From the NCBI RefSeq assembly GCF_042648505.1, contig NZ_JBHRXK010000001.1, positions 434,001 through 498,000 of the forward strand: 64,000 nucleotides of DNA. Reading direction: 5' to 3'. The translations under genes were made by a program, and so were the position numbers. Every line of letters begins with the position of its first letter. Position 1 is the stretch's first letter. Source of the stretch: Lysobacter_L cavernae. Lineage in GTDB: Bacteria > Pseudomonadota > Gammaproteobacteria > Xanthomonadales > Xanthomonadaceae. The notes beneath the pieces were generated by a model. The model was given only the letters and a program-made list of their open reading frames with translations, made no database searches and had not been told where the DNA came from. Of this stretch, positions 1 through 7,767 are shown in pieces.

Positions 1-216
1 AAGCAGATGAAGACGCTGATCACCCGTGCCGGCCCCGGCACCAAGATCGTGTGCCTGGGCAACGTCGAGCAGATCGACACGCCTTACCTGACCGAGACCA
101 CCTCCGGCCTCACCTACGCGGTCGACCGCTTCAAGAACTGGAACCACAGCGCGCATGTGACCCTGCGTCGGGGCGAGCGTTCGCGGCTGGCGGATTACGC
201 CTCCGAAGTGCTGTAG
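1..216 (+). CDS. PhoH family ATPase, C-terminal fragment
   Basis: Only the last 71 residues of this protein are in the window; the reading frame is open from base 1 and ends with TAG at 214-216. The visible part reads TRAGPGTKIVCLGNVEQID, then TPYLTETTSGLTYAVDRFKN and a serine/histidine-rich tail. This matches the C-terminal end of the PhoH-like P-loop ATPase domain of long PIN-PhoH proteins (YlaK type), which are putative RNA-acting ATPases. The Walker A region lies outside the window, so the assignment rests on the tail alone. The gene ends 15 bases before an inverted repeat. Confidence 0.75.
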   Translation, partial: KQMKTLITRAGPGTKIVCLGNVEQIDTPYLTETTSGLTYAVDRFKNWNHSAHVTLRRGERSRLADYASEVL

Positions 217-230
217 CCGCTATTGCTCTT

Positions 231-308
231 TGTAGGAGCGGCCTCAGCCGCGAGCTCTCCGGTTGTCGAATACAAAATCAAGAGCCCGCGGCTGAAGCCG
301 CTCCTACA
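231..308. repeat. Palindromic repeat element (inverted repeat, REP-like)
   Basis: Two 27-base arms match at 25 positions. The left arm starts TGTAGGAGCGGCCTCAGCCG at 231; the right arm is its near reverse complement and ends GCTCCTACA at 308. They are separated by about 24 bases. TGTAGGAGCGGC(T/C)TCAGCCGCG is a common dispersed intergenic repeat core in Xanthomonadaceae and pseudomonads. It lies between the PhoH-type gene and thiD and could stabilise or end the upstream transcript. No T-run follows it, so it is not called a terminator. Confidence 0.8.
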
Positions 309-340
309 AAAGCGTGTGCGCGCCGATGCACAATGGCGCC

Positions 341-1145
<805 letters not shown>

Positions 1146-1153
<8 letters not shown>

Positions 1154-1991
1154 GGCGTGGCAAGCACACGGATTCGACACTCAGGCCGATGACGGCCATC
1201 GCTGGCAGGTGTTCGCGCGCGTGCCGGCGCAACCGCGGGCGAGCCTGCTCTGGCTGCCGGCGCTGGGTGTCGCCGCCAAGCACTACCTGCCGTTCGCCGA
1301 GGCCTTGGCGGCCGGCGGTATCGCCGTATTCGTGCACGAATGGCGCGGAAACGGCAGCAGCAACCTGCGTCCGGGCCGGCGTGACGACTGGGGCTATCAC
1401 GAACTACTTACCCGCGACCTGCCCGCCTCCGAGGCATTGCTCGAACAACAAGCCCCCGGTCTGCCGCGCATCGTCGGTGGCCACAGCCTCGGCGGTCAGC
1501 TGGCGTGCTGCCATCTCGCCCTGTCACCGGAGCGTGCGCGGCAGCTGTGGCTGGTCGCCAGTGGTGCGCCGTATTGGCGTGCCTTTCCGTTGCCGCACCG
1601 ATTGTGGTTGCCGCTGGCCTACCGCTTCCTGCCGTGGTTGGCGCAGCGCCGCGGTTCGCTGCCGGGCCGGCACATCGGTTTCGGTGGCGAGGAAGCGCGC
1701 GGGCTGATCCGCGACTGGGCACGCACCGGCCTCAGCGGCCGTTATCGGGCGGCCGGCCTGAAGATCGACCTGGAAGCCGCAATGGGCGCGCTGGTCGACC
1801 TGGACGTCCGCGCCGTGGCGATGCAGCGTGATTGGCTCGGCCCGGAGTCCTCGTTGCGCTTCCTGCTGTCGAAGCTGCGCCACGCGCGCGCCACGGTCGA
1901 CATTCTCGACAGCACGCAGCTGGGCACCCGCGCCGACCATTTCGCCTGGATGAAGCAACCCGAAACGGTGGCGGCGACATTGCTGCGCTGA
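1146..1991 (+). CDS. Alpha/beta hydrolase, function unknown
   Basis: A 281-residue alpha/beta-hydrolase-fold protein. The nucleophile elbow is GGHSLGGQL (Ser in GHSLG), an oxyanion-region segment WLPALGV lies near the N-terminus, and a conserved late ADHFAW carries the likely catalytic His. There is no signal peptide or membrane segment. It belongs to the broad serine aminopeptidase S33/lysophospholipase-like group; the substrate cannot be told. The ATG at 1146 overlaps the end of thiD by 8 bases, so the two are probably co-transcribed, but a role in thiamine metabolism is not implied by the sequence. The open frame extends upstream into thiD, but the first fold-consistent start is ATG 1146. 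Confidence 0.85.
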
Positions 1992-2108
1992 GCAGCTTTT
2001 ACGCCGAATTTACGCCGCCGGCGCGGCAGGGAATGGAGGCTTTACTGGGCATCTCCAGACAATGACGGCGTGGCCAATCGGGCCTCGTCCTGTTTTCTGG
2101 ATACCTGC

Positions 2109-2834
2109 ATGTCCCTGCATCTTTTCCGCTCGCGCGAAGCGTCCATCCCGCTGCTGTTTGCCGCCTGCGCGGGCATCGGCCTGCTCGCCCTGGGCGCACG
2201 CGCCGAGGCCGCCACGGTCACCGGCAACGCCACCCTGACCACCGACTACGTCTGGCGCGGCACCACCCAGACGCAGGGTGATCCGTCGGCACAGGCCGGC
2301 TTCAAGGTCGCCAGCGAGTCCGGTTTCTACGGCTCGGTCTGGGGTTCGAACGTCGAGTTCGCCCCGGAAACCCACGCCAGCAGCGAGATCGACTACACGC
2401 TCGGCTGGGCCGGCAACGTCGCCGATGACTGGGCGCTGGACGTCAATGTCCTGTACTACCAGTACCCGTCGACCACGGTCGACCTCAACTGGGTCGAGCT
2501 CAACGGCACCATGACCTGGAAGAGCAACTACTGGCTGCAGCTGGCCTACTCGCCGGAAGCCCTCGGCAGCGACGAGAACGGCATCTACACGCAGGTCGGT
2601 GCGCGCTTCCCGATCAACGACCAGTTCCGCATCGAGGCCGCCGCCGGTTACTACTACCTCGACGACGTCTACGACGACAGCTACCTGCACGGTCAGCTCA
2701 GCGCGATCTGGGCGGTCAAGGCACCGCTGGAACTGCGCCTGACCGCGCATGCCACCGATTCGAGCGCCGAGGACATCTTCGGCGATGAGTTCGCAGGCAA
2801 CCGCATCGAAGCGGCCCTGCAAGCGTCCTTCTAA
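2109..2834 (+). CDS. TorF family putative outer-membrane porin
   Basis: The protein begins MSLHLFRSREASIPLLFAAC and has a classic signal peptide ending near ARAEAA. The mature part starts with TGNATLTTDYVWRGTTQTQG, the hallmark of the TorF/TIGR02001 family of predicted small outer-membrane beta-barrels. The rest alternates aromatic and polar residues as expected for beta strands and ends in Phe (LQASF), the usual BAM recognition residue. ATG 2109 is preferred over GTG 2070 because it gives a normal signal peptide. Ten bases separate it from kdpF, so it may be the first gene of the kdp transcript and help ion entry through the outer membrane; that link is an inference. Confidence 0.82.
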   Translation: MSLHLFRSREASIPLLFAACAGIGLLALGARAEAATVTGNATLTTDYVWRGTTQTQGDPSAQAGFKVASESGFYGSVWGSNVEFAPETHASSEIDYTLGWAGNVADDWALDVNVLYYQYPSTTVDLNWVELNGTMTWKSNYWLQLAYSPEALGSDENGIYTQVGARFPINDQFRIEAAAGYYYLDDVYDDSYLHGQLSAIWAVKAPLELRLTAHATDSSAEDIFGDEFAGNRIEAALQASF

Positions 2835-2844
2835 GGAGACGACG

Positions 2845-2937
2845 ATGCCTGGCTGGCTGGCTCTGGTGTGCAGCATCGCGGTGGTGGTTGCCGCCGCGTA
2901 CCTGCTGTACGTGGTTCTTCGACCCGAAGATTTCTAA
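2845..2937 (+). CDS. kdpF: Potassium-transporting ATPase small subunit KdpF
   Basis: A 30-residue peptide with one hydrophobic helix (LALVCSIAVVVAAAYLLYVVL) followed by RPEDF. The ending RPE(D/R)F is the typical end of KdpF, the small inner-membrane subunit that stabilises the KdpFABC complex. A GGAGAC ribosome-binding site lies 5-10 bases before ATG 2845. It sits just ahead of kdpA as in other kdp operons; 108 bases with a short GC-rich inverted repeat near 2944-2965 separate the two. Confidence 0.88.
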   Translation: MPGWLALVCSIAVVVAAAYLLYVVLRPEDF

Positions 2938-3045
2938 AACACTGCCGTCATTCCGCGCATTCGCGGGGCTCCGGCGTCTTCTTCGGCAAAACCGTGAAGG
3001 CGCTGGACTCCCGTACCCGCACGAATACGGCTTGAGAGCACAACA

Positions 3046-4800
3046 ATGATCGAGACTGTTCTTGTCATGGTCCTGGTGATCGGCCTGGGTTGGCCGCTGG
3101 GACACTACCTGGCCCGCGTGATGCGCGGCGAACGCTCCTGGCTGGACCGCGTGTTCGGGCCAGTCGAAAGCCTGATCTACAAGGCAGTCGGCACCGATGC
3201 GAAGCGCGGCATGACCTGGCGCGGTTACGCCAAGGCGTTCGCGTTGAGCAACCTCGTGGTCGGCCTGGTGGTCTGGGTGCAGTTCATGGTCCAGGCCTGG
3301 CTGCCGCTCAACCCCGATGCCATTCCGAACATGCGCTGGGACACCGCGCTGCACACGATGGTGTCGTTCCTGACCAACACCAACCAGCAGCACTACTCGG
3401 GGCAGGCCCAGCTCAGCTACCTGTCGCAGATGATCGGCATCGTCGGCCTGCAGGTGGCCACGCCGGTCATGGGCCTGGCAATGGTGGTGGCGACGCTGCG
3501 TGGCTTGTTCGGCGGGCGCCAGGAAATGGAACAGACCGCCGCCAGCGGTACCCAGGCCATCTCCGGTCATGGCGCTGTGCGTGAAGGTGAGGACCGCGAC
3601 GTCGGCAACTACTGGGTCGACGTGACCCGCGCCACGTTGCGCTTCCTGCTGCCGCTGTGCCTGATCTGGTCGGTGCTGCTGACCTCGCAGGGCGTGCCCT
3701 CGACCTTGCAACCCGGTCCACAGATCACCCCGGTCGATGCCAGCGTCGAGATGAAGACGCAGAAGATCCCGCTCGGCCCGGTCTCGCCGATGGTCGCCAT
3801 CAAGCAACTCGGTTCCAACGGTGGCGGCTGGTACGGCCCGAACAGCGCGGTGCCGCTGGAAAACCCGACGCCGCTCTCCAATTTCCTCGAAATGCTGGGG
3901 ATCATGCTGATCCCGGTCGCGATCACCTTCATGGTCGGTCCATTCACGCGTCGGCGACGGCTCACGGCCATGGTCTTCGGCACCATGCTGCTGATGTCGC
4001 TGGCCTCGACTGGATTGTCGTTGTGGTCGGAGGCGTACTCCACCACCACCGCCGATCCGGCGCTGATGGAAGGCAAGGAAGTGCGCCTGGGCGCCGAAGC
4101 CTCGGCGCTGTGGTCCTCGGTCACCACACAGGTCAACAACGGTTCGGTCAACTCGATGCACGACTCGCTGGCGCCGCTGACCGGTGGCGTGGCGATCGTC
4201 AACATGCTGATCAACTCGATCTGGGGCGGTATCGGTTGCGGCCTGCAGCAGTTCCTGGTCTACCTGATGCTGGCGGTGTTCCTGGCCGGCCTGATGACCG
4301 GACGCACGCCGGAACTGTTCGGCCGCAAGATCGAGGCGCCTGAAGTGAAGCTGCTGGCGCTGCTGATCCTGCTGCAGCCGATCGTGTTGCTCGCCTTCAC
4401 CGCTATCACGCTGGCCGTGCCGGAATGGACCGGAAACTCCAATCCGGGCTTCCACGGCATCAGTCAGGTGTTCTACGAGTACTCCTCGGCCTACGCCAAC
4501 AACGGCTCCGGCTTCGAAGGACTCGGCGACGCGACCTACTGGTGGAACCTGAGCTGCGCGCTGGTACTCGCACTGGGCCGCTTCCCCGCGTTGATCGTGC
4601 CGCTGGCCGTCGCCGGCCTGATGGCGAAGAAGCGCGTGGCCCCGGAGAGCAGCGGCACCCTGCACGTGGAAACGCCGACCTTCTCGCTGACCCTGATCGC
4701 AGTGATCGTGATCCTGACGGTGCTGCAATTCATGCCCGCCCTCGTACTGGGCCCCATCGCCGACCACCTGGCTTTGACCAGCTCGGCAACGGGACTCTGA
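3046..4800 (+). CDS. kdpA: Potassium-transporting ATPase, channel-like subunit KdpA
   Basis: KdpA (584 residues) is the potassium-selective inner-membrane subunit of the KdpFABC pump and is related to SKT-type channels. About ten hydrophobic segments are visible. The four pore-loop regions can be recognised: TNTNQQHYSG, KQLGSNGGGWYGPNSA, NNGSVNSMHDSLAPLTGG and YANNGSGFEG. The second loop reads GSNGGGWYG where many homologues have GTNGGGFFN, a mild deviation that keeps the glycines. ATG 3046 starts directly with a membrane helix (IETVLVMVLVIGLGWPLG). Ten bases separate it from kdpB. Confidence 0.96.
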   Translation: MIETVLVMVLVIGLGWPLGHYLARVMRGERSWLDRVFGPVESLIYKAVGTDAKRGMTWRGYAKAFALSNLVVGLVVWVQFMVQAWLPLNPDAIPNMRWDTALHTMVSFLTNTNQQHYSGQAQLSYLSQMIGIVGLQVATPVMGLAMVVATLRGLFGGRQEMEQTAASGTQAISGHGAVREGEDRDVGNYWVDVTRATLRFLLPLCLIWSVLLTSQGVPSTLQPGPQITPVDASVEMKTQKIPLGPVSPMVAIKQLGSNGGGWYGPNSAVPLENPTPLSNFLEMLGIMLIPVAITFMVGPFTRRRRLTAMVFGTMLLMSLASTGLSLWSEAYSTTTADPALMEGKEVRLGAEASALWSSVTTQVNNGSVNSMHDSLAPLTGGVAIVNMLINSIWGGIGCGLQQFLVYLMLAVFLAGLMTGRTPELFGRKIEAPEVKLLALLILLQPIVLLAFTAITLAVPEWTGNSNPGFHGISQVFYEYSSAYANNGSGFEGLGDATYWWNLSCALVLALGRFPALIVPLAVAGLMAKKRVAPESSGTLHVETPTFSLTLIAVIVILTVLQFMPALVLGPIADHLALTSSATGL

Positions 4801-4810
4801 GGTAACAAAC

Positions 4811-6868
4811 GTGACTGACACTATTCAAATCCCTCCGGGTAATTCCCATCTGGGTGCGGCCCGCCGCCAGGCCGTCGCTGGTCTCGACGCCGCGGCGCTT
4901 CGCACCACACTGATCGAGTCGTTCCGCAAACTGTCGCCGCGGCAAGCGGTAAAAAGCCCTGTCATGGCGGTCGTGCTGCTCGGCACGGTGCTGTCGGCGC
5001 TGATCACCGTGGCCACGCCAGGCAATGCGGCCTTCGGCATCGCGGTGACGGCGATCCTGTTCGTGACCGTGCTGTTCGCCAACTTCGCCGAAGCCGTGGC
5101 CGAGGCACGTGGCCGTGGCCAGGCCGCCTCGCTGCGTGCGGCGCGGCGCGACCTGGTCGCCCGTCGGCTGGACAACGGCAAGGGCGAAAGCCGCATTGCC
5201 GCGGCCTCGCTGAAGCCGGGCGACCGCGTGATCGTCTCCGCTGGTGAATTGATCCCCGCCGACGGCGAGATCGTCCACGGCGTCGCGACCATCAACGAAG
5301 CGGCCGTCACCGGCGAGTCCGCACCGGTGCTGCGCGAGGCCGGTACTGACCGCTCCGGCGTGATCGGTGGCACCAAGGTGCTGTCGGACGAGATCATCGT
5401 CCAGGTCAGCGCCGAACCGGGCCACAGCTTCCTCGACCGCATGATCGCGCTGGTCGAGGGCGCCAATCGCCAGAAGACGCCGAACGAGATCGCGCTGACG
5501 ATGCTGCTGGCAGCGATGACACTGACCTTCCTGGTCGTGGTCGCCACCCTGCCCGCGCTGGCCGGTTTCGTCGACGCCAAGCTCGATCCGCTGCTGCTGA
5601 TCGCGCTGCTGGTGTGCCTGATCCCGACCACCATCGGCGGCCTGCTGCCGGCCATCGGCATCGCCGGCATGAACCGCGCGCTGTCGGCCAACGTGCTGGC
5701 CAAGTCGGGCAAGGCGGTGGAAGTGGCCGGTGACGTCGACGTGCTGCTGCTCGACAAGACCGGCACGATCACCCACGGCGATCGCCAGGCCACCGCGTTC
5801 CACCCGCTGGCCGGTATCGATGCCTCGCAGCTGCGCGACGCGGCGCTGCTGTCGTCGCTGGCCGACCCGACCCCGGAAGGCAAGTCGATCGTGCGCCTGG
5901 CCCGCGAACTCAAGAGCACCGTGCCCGAGCCCGAGCACGCCAACTACGTGCAGTTCACCGCGCAGACCCGCATGTCCGGTGTCGATCTGGGCGACCGGGT
6001 CATCCGCAAGGGTGCCGGCGACTCGATCGGCCAGCACGTGCAGTTGCTCGGCGGCCAAGTCGTACCGGAACTGGCCGCGCGCATCGAACAGGTCGCTCGC
6101 GGCGGCGCTACCCCGCTGGTGGTCGCCGAAGGCCGCCACATCCTCGGCGTGATCGAGCTGTCGGACGTGGTCAAGTACGGCGTCAAAGAGCGCTTCGCTC
6201 GCTTGCGTGCGATGGGCGTGCGCACGGTGATGATCACCGGCGACAACCCGCTCACCGCTGCAGCCATCGCCGCCGAGGCCGGCGTCGACGATTACATCGC
6301 CGAAGCCCGCCCGGAAGACAAGCTCGCCCGCATTCGTGCCGAACAGGCCGGCGGCCGGCTGGTGGCGATGGTCGGCGACGGCACCAACGATGCCCCGGCG
6401 CTGGCCCAGGCCGACGTCGGTCTGGCGATGAACTCGGGCACGCAGGCGGCCAAGGAAGCCGGCAACATGGTCGATCTGGACAGCGATCCGGCCAAGCTGC
6501 TGGCGGTGGTCGAGGTCGGCAAGCAGCAGCTGATCACTCGCGGCGCGCTGACCACGTTCTCGCTGGCCAACGACGTGTCCAAGTACTTCGCGATCCTGCC
6601 GGCCTTGTTCGCCGCCGCCATCCCGTCGATGGCCGCGCTCAACATCATGCAGCTGTCCAGCCCGCGCAACGCGGTGCTGGCGGCGCTGATCTTCAACGCG
6701 ATCATCATCCCGGCGCTGATTCCGCTGGCCCTGGCCGGGGTGCGCTTCAAGCCGGCCAGCGCGGTGTCGTTGCTGCGTCGGAACATGCTGATCTACGGCG
6801 TCGGCGGTGTGCTGCTGCCGTTCGTCGCCATCAAGCTGATCGACCTCGTCCTTGTGGCATTGGGGTGA
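4811..6868 (+). CDS. kdpB: Potassium-transporting P-type ATPase, catalytic subunit KdpB
   Basis: KdpB (685 residues) is the P-type ATPase that powers K+ uptake by KdpFABC. It shows the A-domain TGES loop at residues 167-170 (its Ser is the known inhibitory phosphorylation site in E. coli KdpB), the phosphorylated Asp315 in DKTGTITHG, the P-domain motif MVGDGTNDAPALAQADVG, and a MITGDNPLTA hinge. It starts at GTG 4811 after a GAGGTAAC sequence, 10 bases behind kdpA. A structured repeat lies between it and kdpC. Confidence 0.97.
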   Translation: MTDTIQIPPGNSHLGAARRQAVAGLDAAALRTTLIESFRKLSPRQAVKSPVMAVVLLGTVLSALITVATPGNAAFGIAVTAILFVTVLFANFAEAVAEARGRGQAASLRAARRDLVARRLDNGKGESRIAAASLKPGDRVIVSAGELIPADGEIVHGVATINEAAVTGESAPVLREAGTDRSGVIGGTKVLSDEIIVQVSAEPGHSFLDRMIALVEGANRQKTPNEIALTMLLAAMTLTFLVVVATLPALAGFVDAKLDPLLLIALLVCLIPTTIGGLLPAIGIAGMNRALSANVLAKSGKAVEVAGDVDVLLLDKTGTITHGDRQATAFHPLAGIDASQLRDAALLSSLADPTPEGKSIVRLARELKSTVPEPEHANYVQFTAQTRMSGVDLGDRVIRKGAGDSIGQHVQLLGGQVVPELAARIEQVARGGATPLVVAEGRHILGVIELSDVVKYGVKERFARLRAMGVRTVMITGDNPLTAAAIAAEAGVDDYIAEARPEDKLARIRAEQAGGRLVAMVGDGTNDAPALAQADVGLAMNSGTQAAKEAGNMVDLDSDPAKLLAVVEVGKQQLITRGALTTFSLANDVSKYFAILPALFAAAIPSMAALNIMQLSSPRNAVLAALIFNAIIIPALIPLALAGVRFKPASAVSLLRRNMLIYGVGGVLLPFVAIKLIDLVLVALG

Positions 6869-6871
6869 GCG

Positions 6872-6932
6872 GACGCTGCTTGCGAGCCACTGGCTCGCGC
6901 GTCTGCGAACGCCCAAGCGCCATGCGCTTGGG
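6872..6932. repeat. Double-hairpin repeat element, copy 1
   Basis: An intergenic element between kdpB and kdpC. The first hairpin has an outer stem GACGC (6872-6876) / GCGTC (6899-6903) around TTGCGAGCCACTGGCTC (6880-6896). The second is CCCAAGCGC (6912-6920) / GCGCTTGGG (6924-6932), with GAAC just before it. A second copy near 11813-11876 keeps the central 17 bases exactly while both flanking stems differ in sequence yet still pair. It may act as an mRNA-stability or attenuation structure inside the operon; function unknown. Confidence 0.7.
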
Positions 6933-6985
6933 CCGGGGCGATCCGCGATAGGTCACGTCATTTTTTGTGCTGGAAGCAAATTCCC

Positions 6986-7594
6986 ATGAATGTAAACACA
7001 ATCATCCAAGCCCCATCTGCAATGCTCGAAGACGGCACCTCGCTGCGTGCGAGCCTGCTGTTCACCGTGGTGATCCTGCTCGGCTTCGGTTTTCTCTACT
7101 CGCTGGTCGGTGCCACCCTGGGGCGCGTGCTGTTCCCGCAACAAGCCACCGGCAGCATCATCACGATCGATGGCAAGGAGCGTGGCTCGGCCCTGGTAGC
7201 CCAGCCGTTCGGCGACGCACGCTACTTCCAGCCGCGTCCGTCGGCAGCCGGCTACGACCCGATGGCCGCGGCCGGCAGCAACATGGCACGTACCAACCCG
7301 GACCTGCGCAAGCGCATGGCCGAGCTGACGGCCGAAGTGGCCGCACGTGAAGGCATCCCCGTCAGTGACGTCCCCGCCGAGCTGATCACCCAGTCCGGTG
7401 GCGGCCTCGATCCGCACCTGTCGCCACGCGGCGCCCAGGTGCAGATCGCCCGTGTCGCGAAGGCGCGCGGGCTCAGCGAGGCTGACGTCACCGCGCTCGT
7501 GGAGGCACACACCGAGCAAGCCCAATACGGTTTGCTCGGACAGCCGCGGGTCAACGTGCTGCAGCTCAACCTGGCCCTCGACGCAAAGCGCTGA
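6986..7594 (+). CDS. kdpC: Potassium-transporting ATPase subunit KdpC
   Basis: KdpC (202 residues from this start) is the single-span periplasmic-facing subunit that raises ATP affinity of KdpB. A membrane helix (LLFTVVILLGFGFLYSLVG) lies near residues 22-40, followed by the family segments GSALVAQPFG, ARYFQPRPSA and the C-terminal NVLQLNLALD. ATG 6986 is chosen over the in-frame GTG 6965 because a GGAAG box lies 9-14 bases upstream. The gene is followed by tandem palindromes before kdpD. Confidence 0.95.
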   Translation: MNVNTIIQAPSAMLEDGTSLRASLLFTVVILLGFGFLYSLVGATLGRVLFPQQATGSIITIDGKERGSALVAQPFGDARYFQPRPSAAGYDPMAAAGSNMARTNPDLRKRMAELTAEVAAREGIPVSDVPAELITQSGGGLDPHLSPRGAQVQIARVAKARGLSEADVTALVEAHTEQAQYGLLGQPRVNVLQLNLALDAKR

Positions 7595-7612
7595 CAGGCA
7601 ATGCCCCATCAT

Positions 7613-7740
7613 CCCCGCCTTGGCGGGGATGATTCTTTTTCTGACACGCCCCCGCCTTGGCAGGGATGATTCTTTTTCTGACACGCCCCCCGCCTTGGCG
7701 GGGATGATTCTTTCTTTGACACGCCCCCACGAAGCGGGGC
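7613..7740. repeat. Tandem palindromic repeats, three and a half units
   Basis: Three 36-base units begin at 7613, 7650 and 7688, each reading CCCCGCCTTGGCGGGG (or CAGGG in the second) followed by ATGATTCTTT...TGACACG. A broken fourth unit, CCCCCACGAAGCGGGG, ends at about 7740. Each unit is a CCCCGCC/GGCGGGG hairpin followed by a T-rich stretch, so the array could act as a leaky terminator between kdpC and kdpD. The period is 37-38 bases with no unique spacers, so this is not a CRISPR array. Confidence 0.85.
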
Positions 7741-7767
7741 CGATGGCTTTACAGGCACAATGACCGC

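Noticed and set aside
217..340. Thiamine-pyrophosphate riboswitch before thiD
   Set aside because: No THI-box sequence is present; the structure there is a dispersed inverted repeat.
2716..4821. A 701-codon minus-strand frame opposite kdpA
   Set aside because: Its translation is low-complexity (His/Gln/Arg-rich), and the opposite strand is a certain kdpA.
7613..7740. Possible CRISPR array
   Set aside because: The units are directly adjacent with a 37-38 base period and no unique spacers; each is a hairpin of the REP type, and no cas gene is present.
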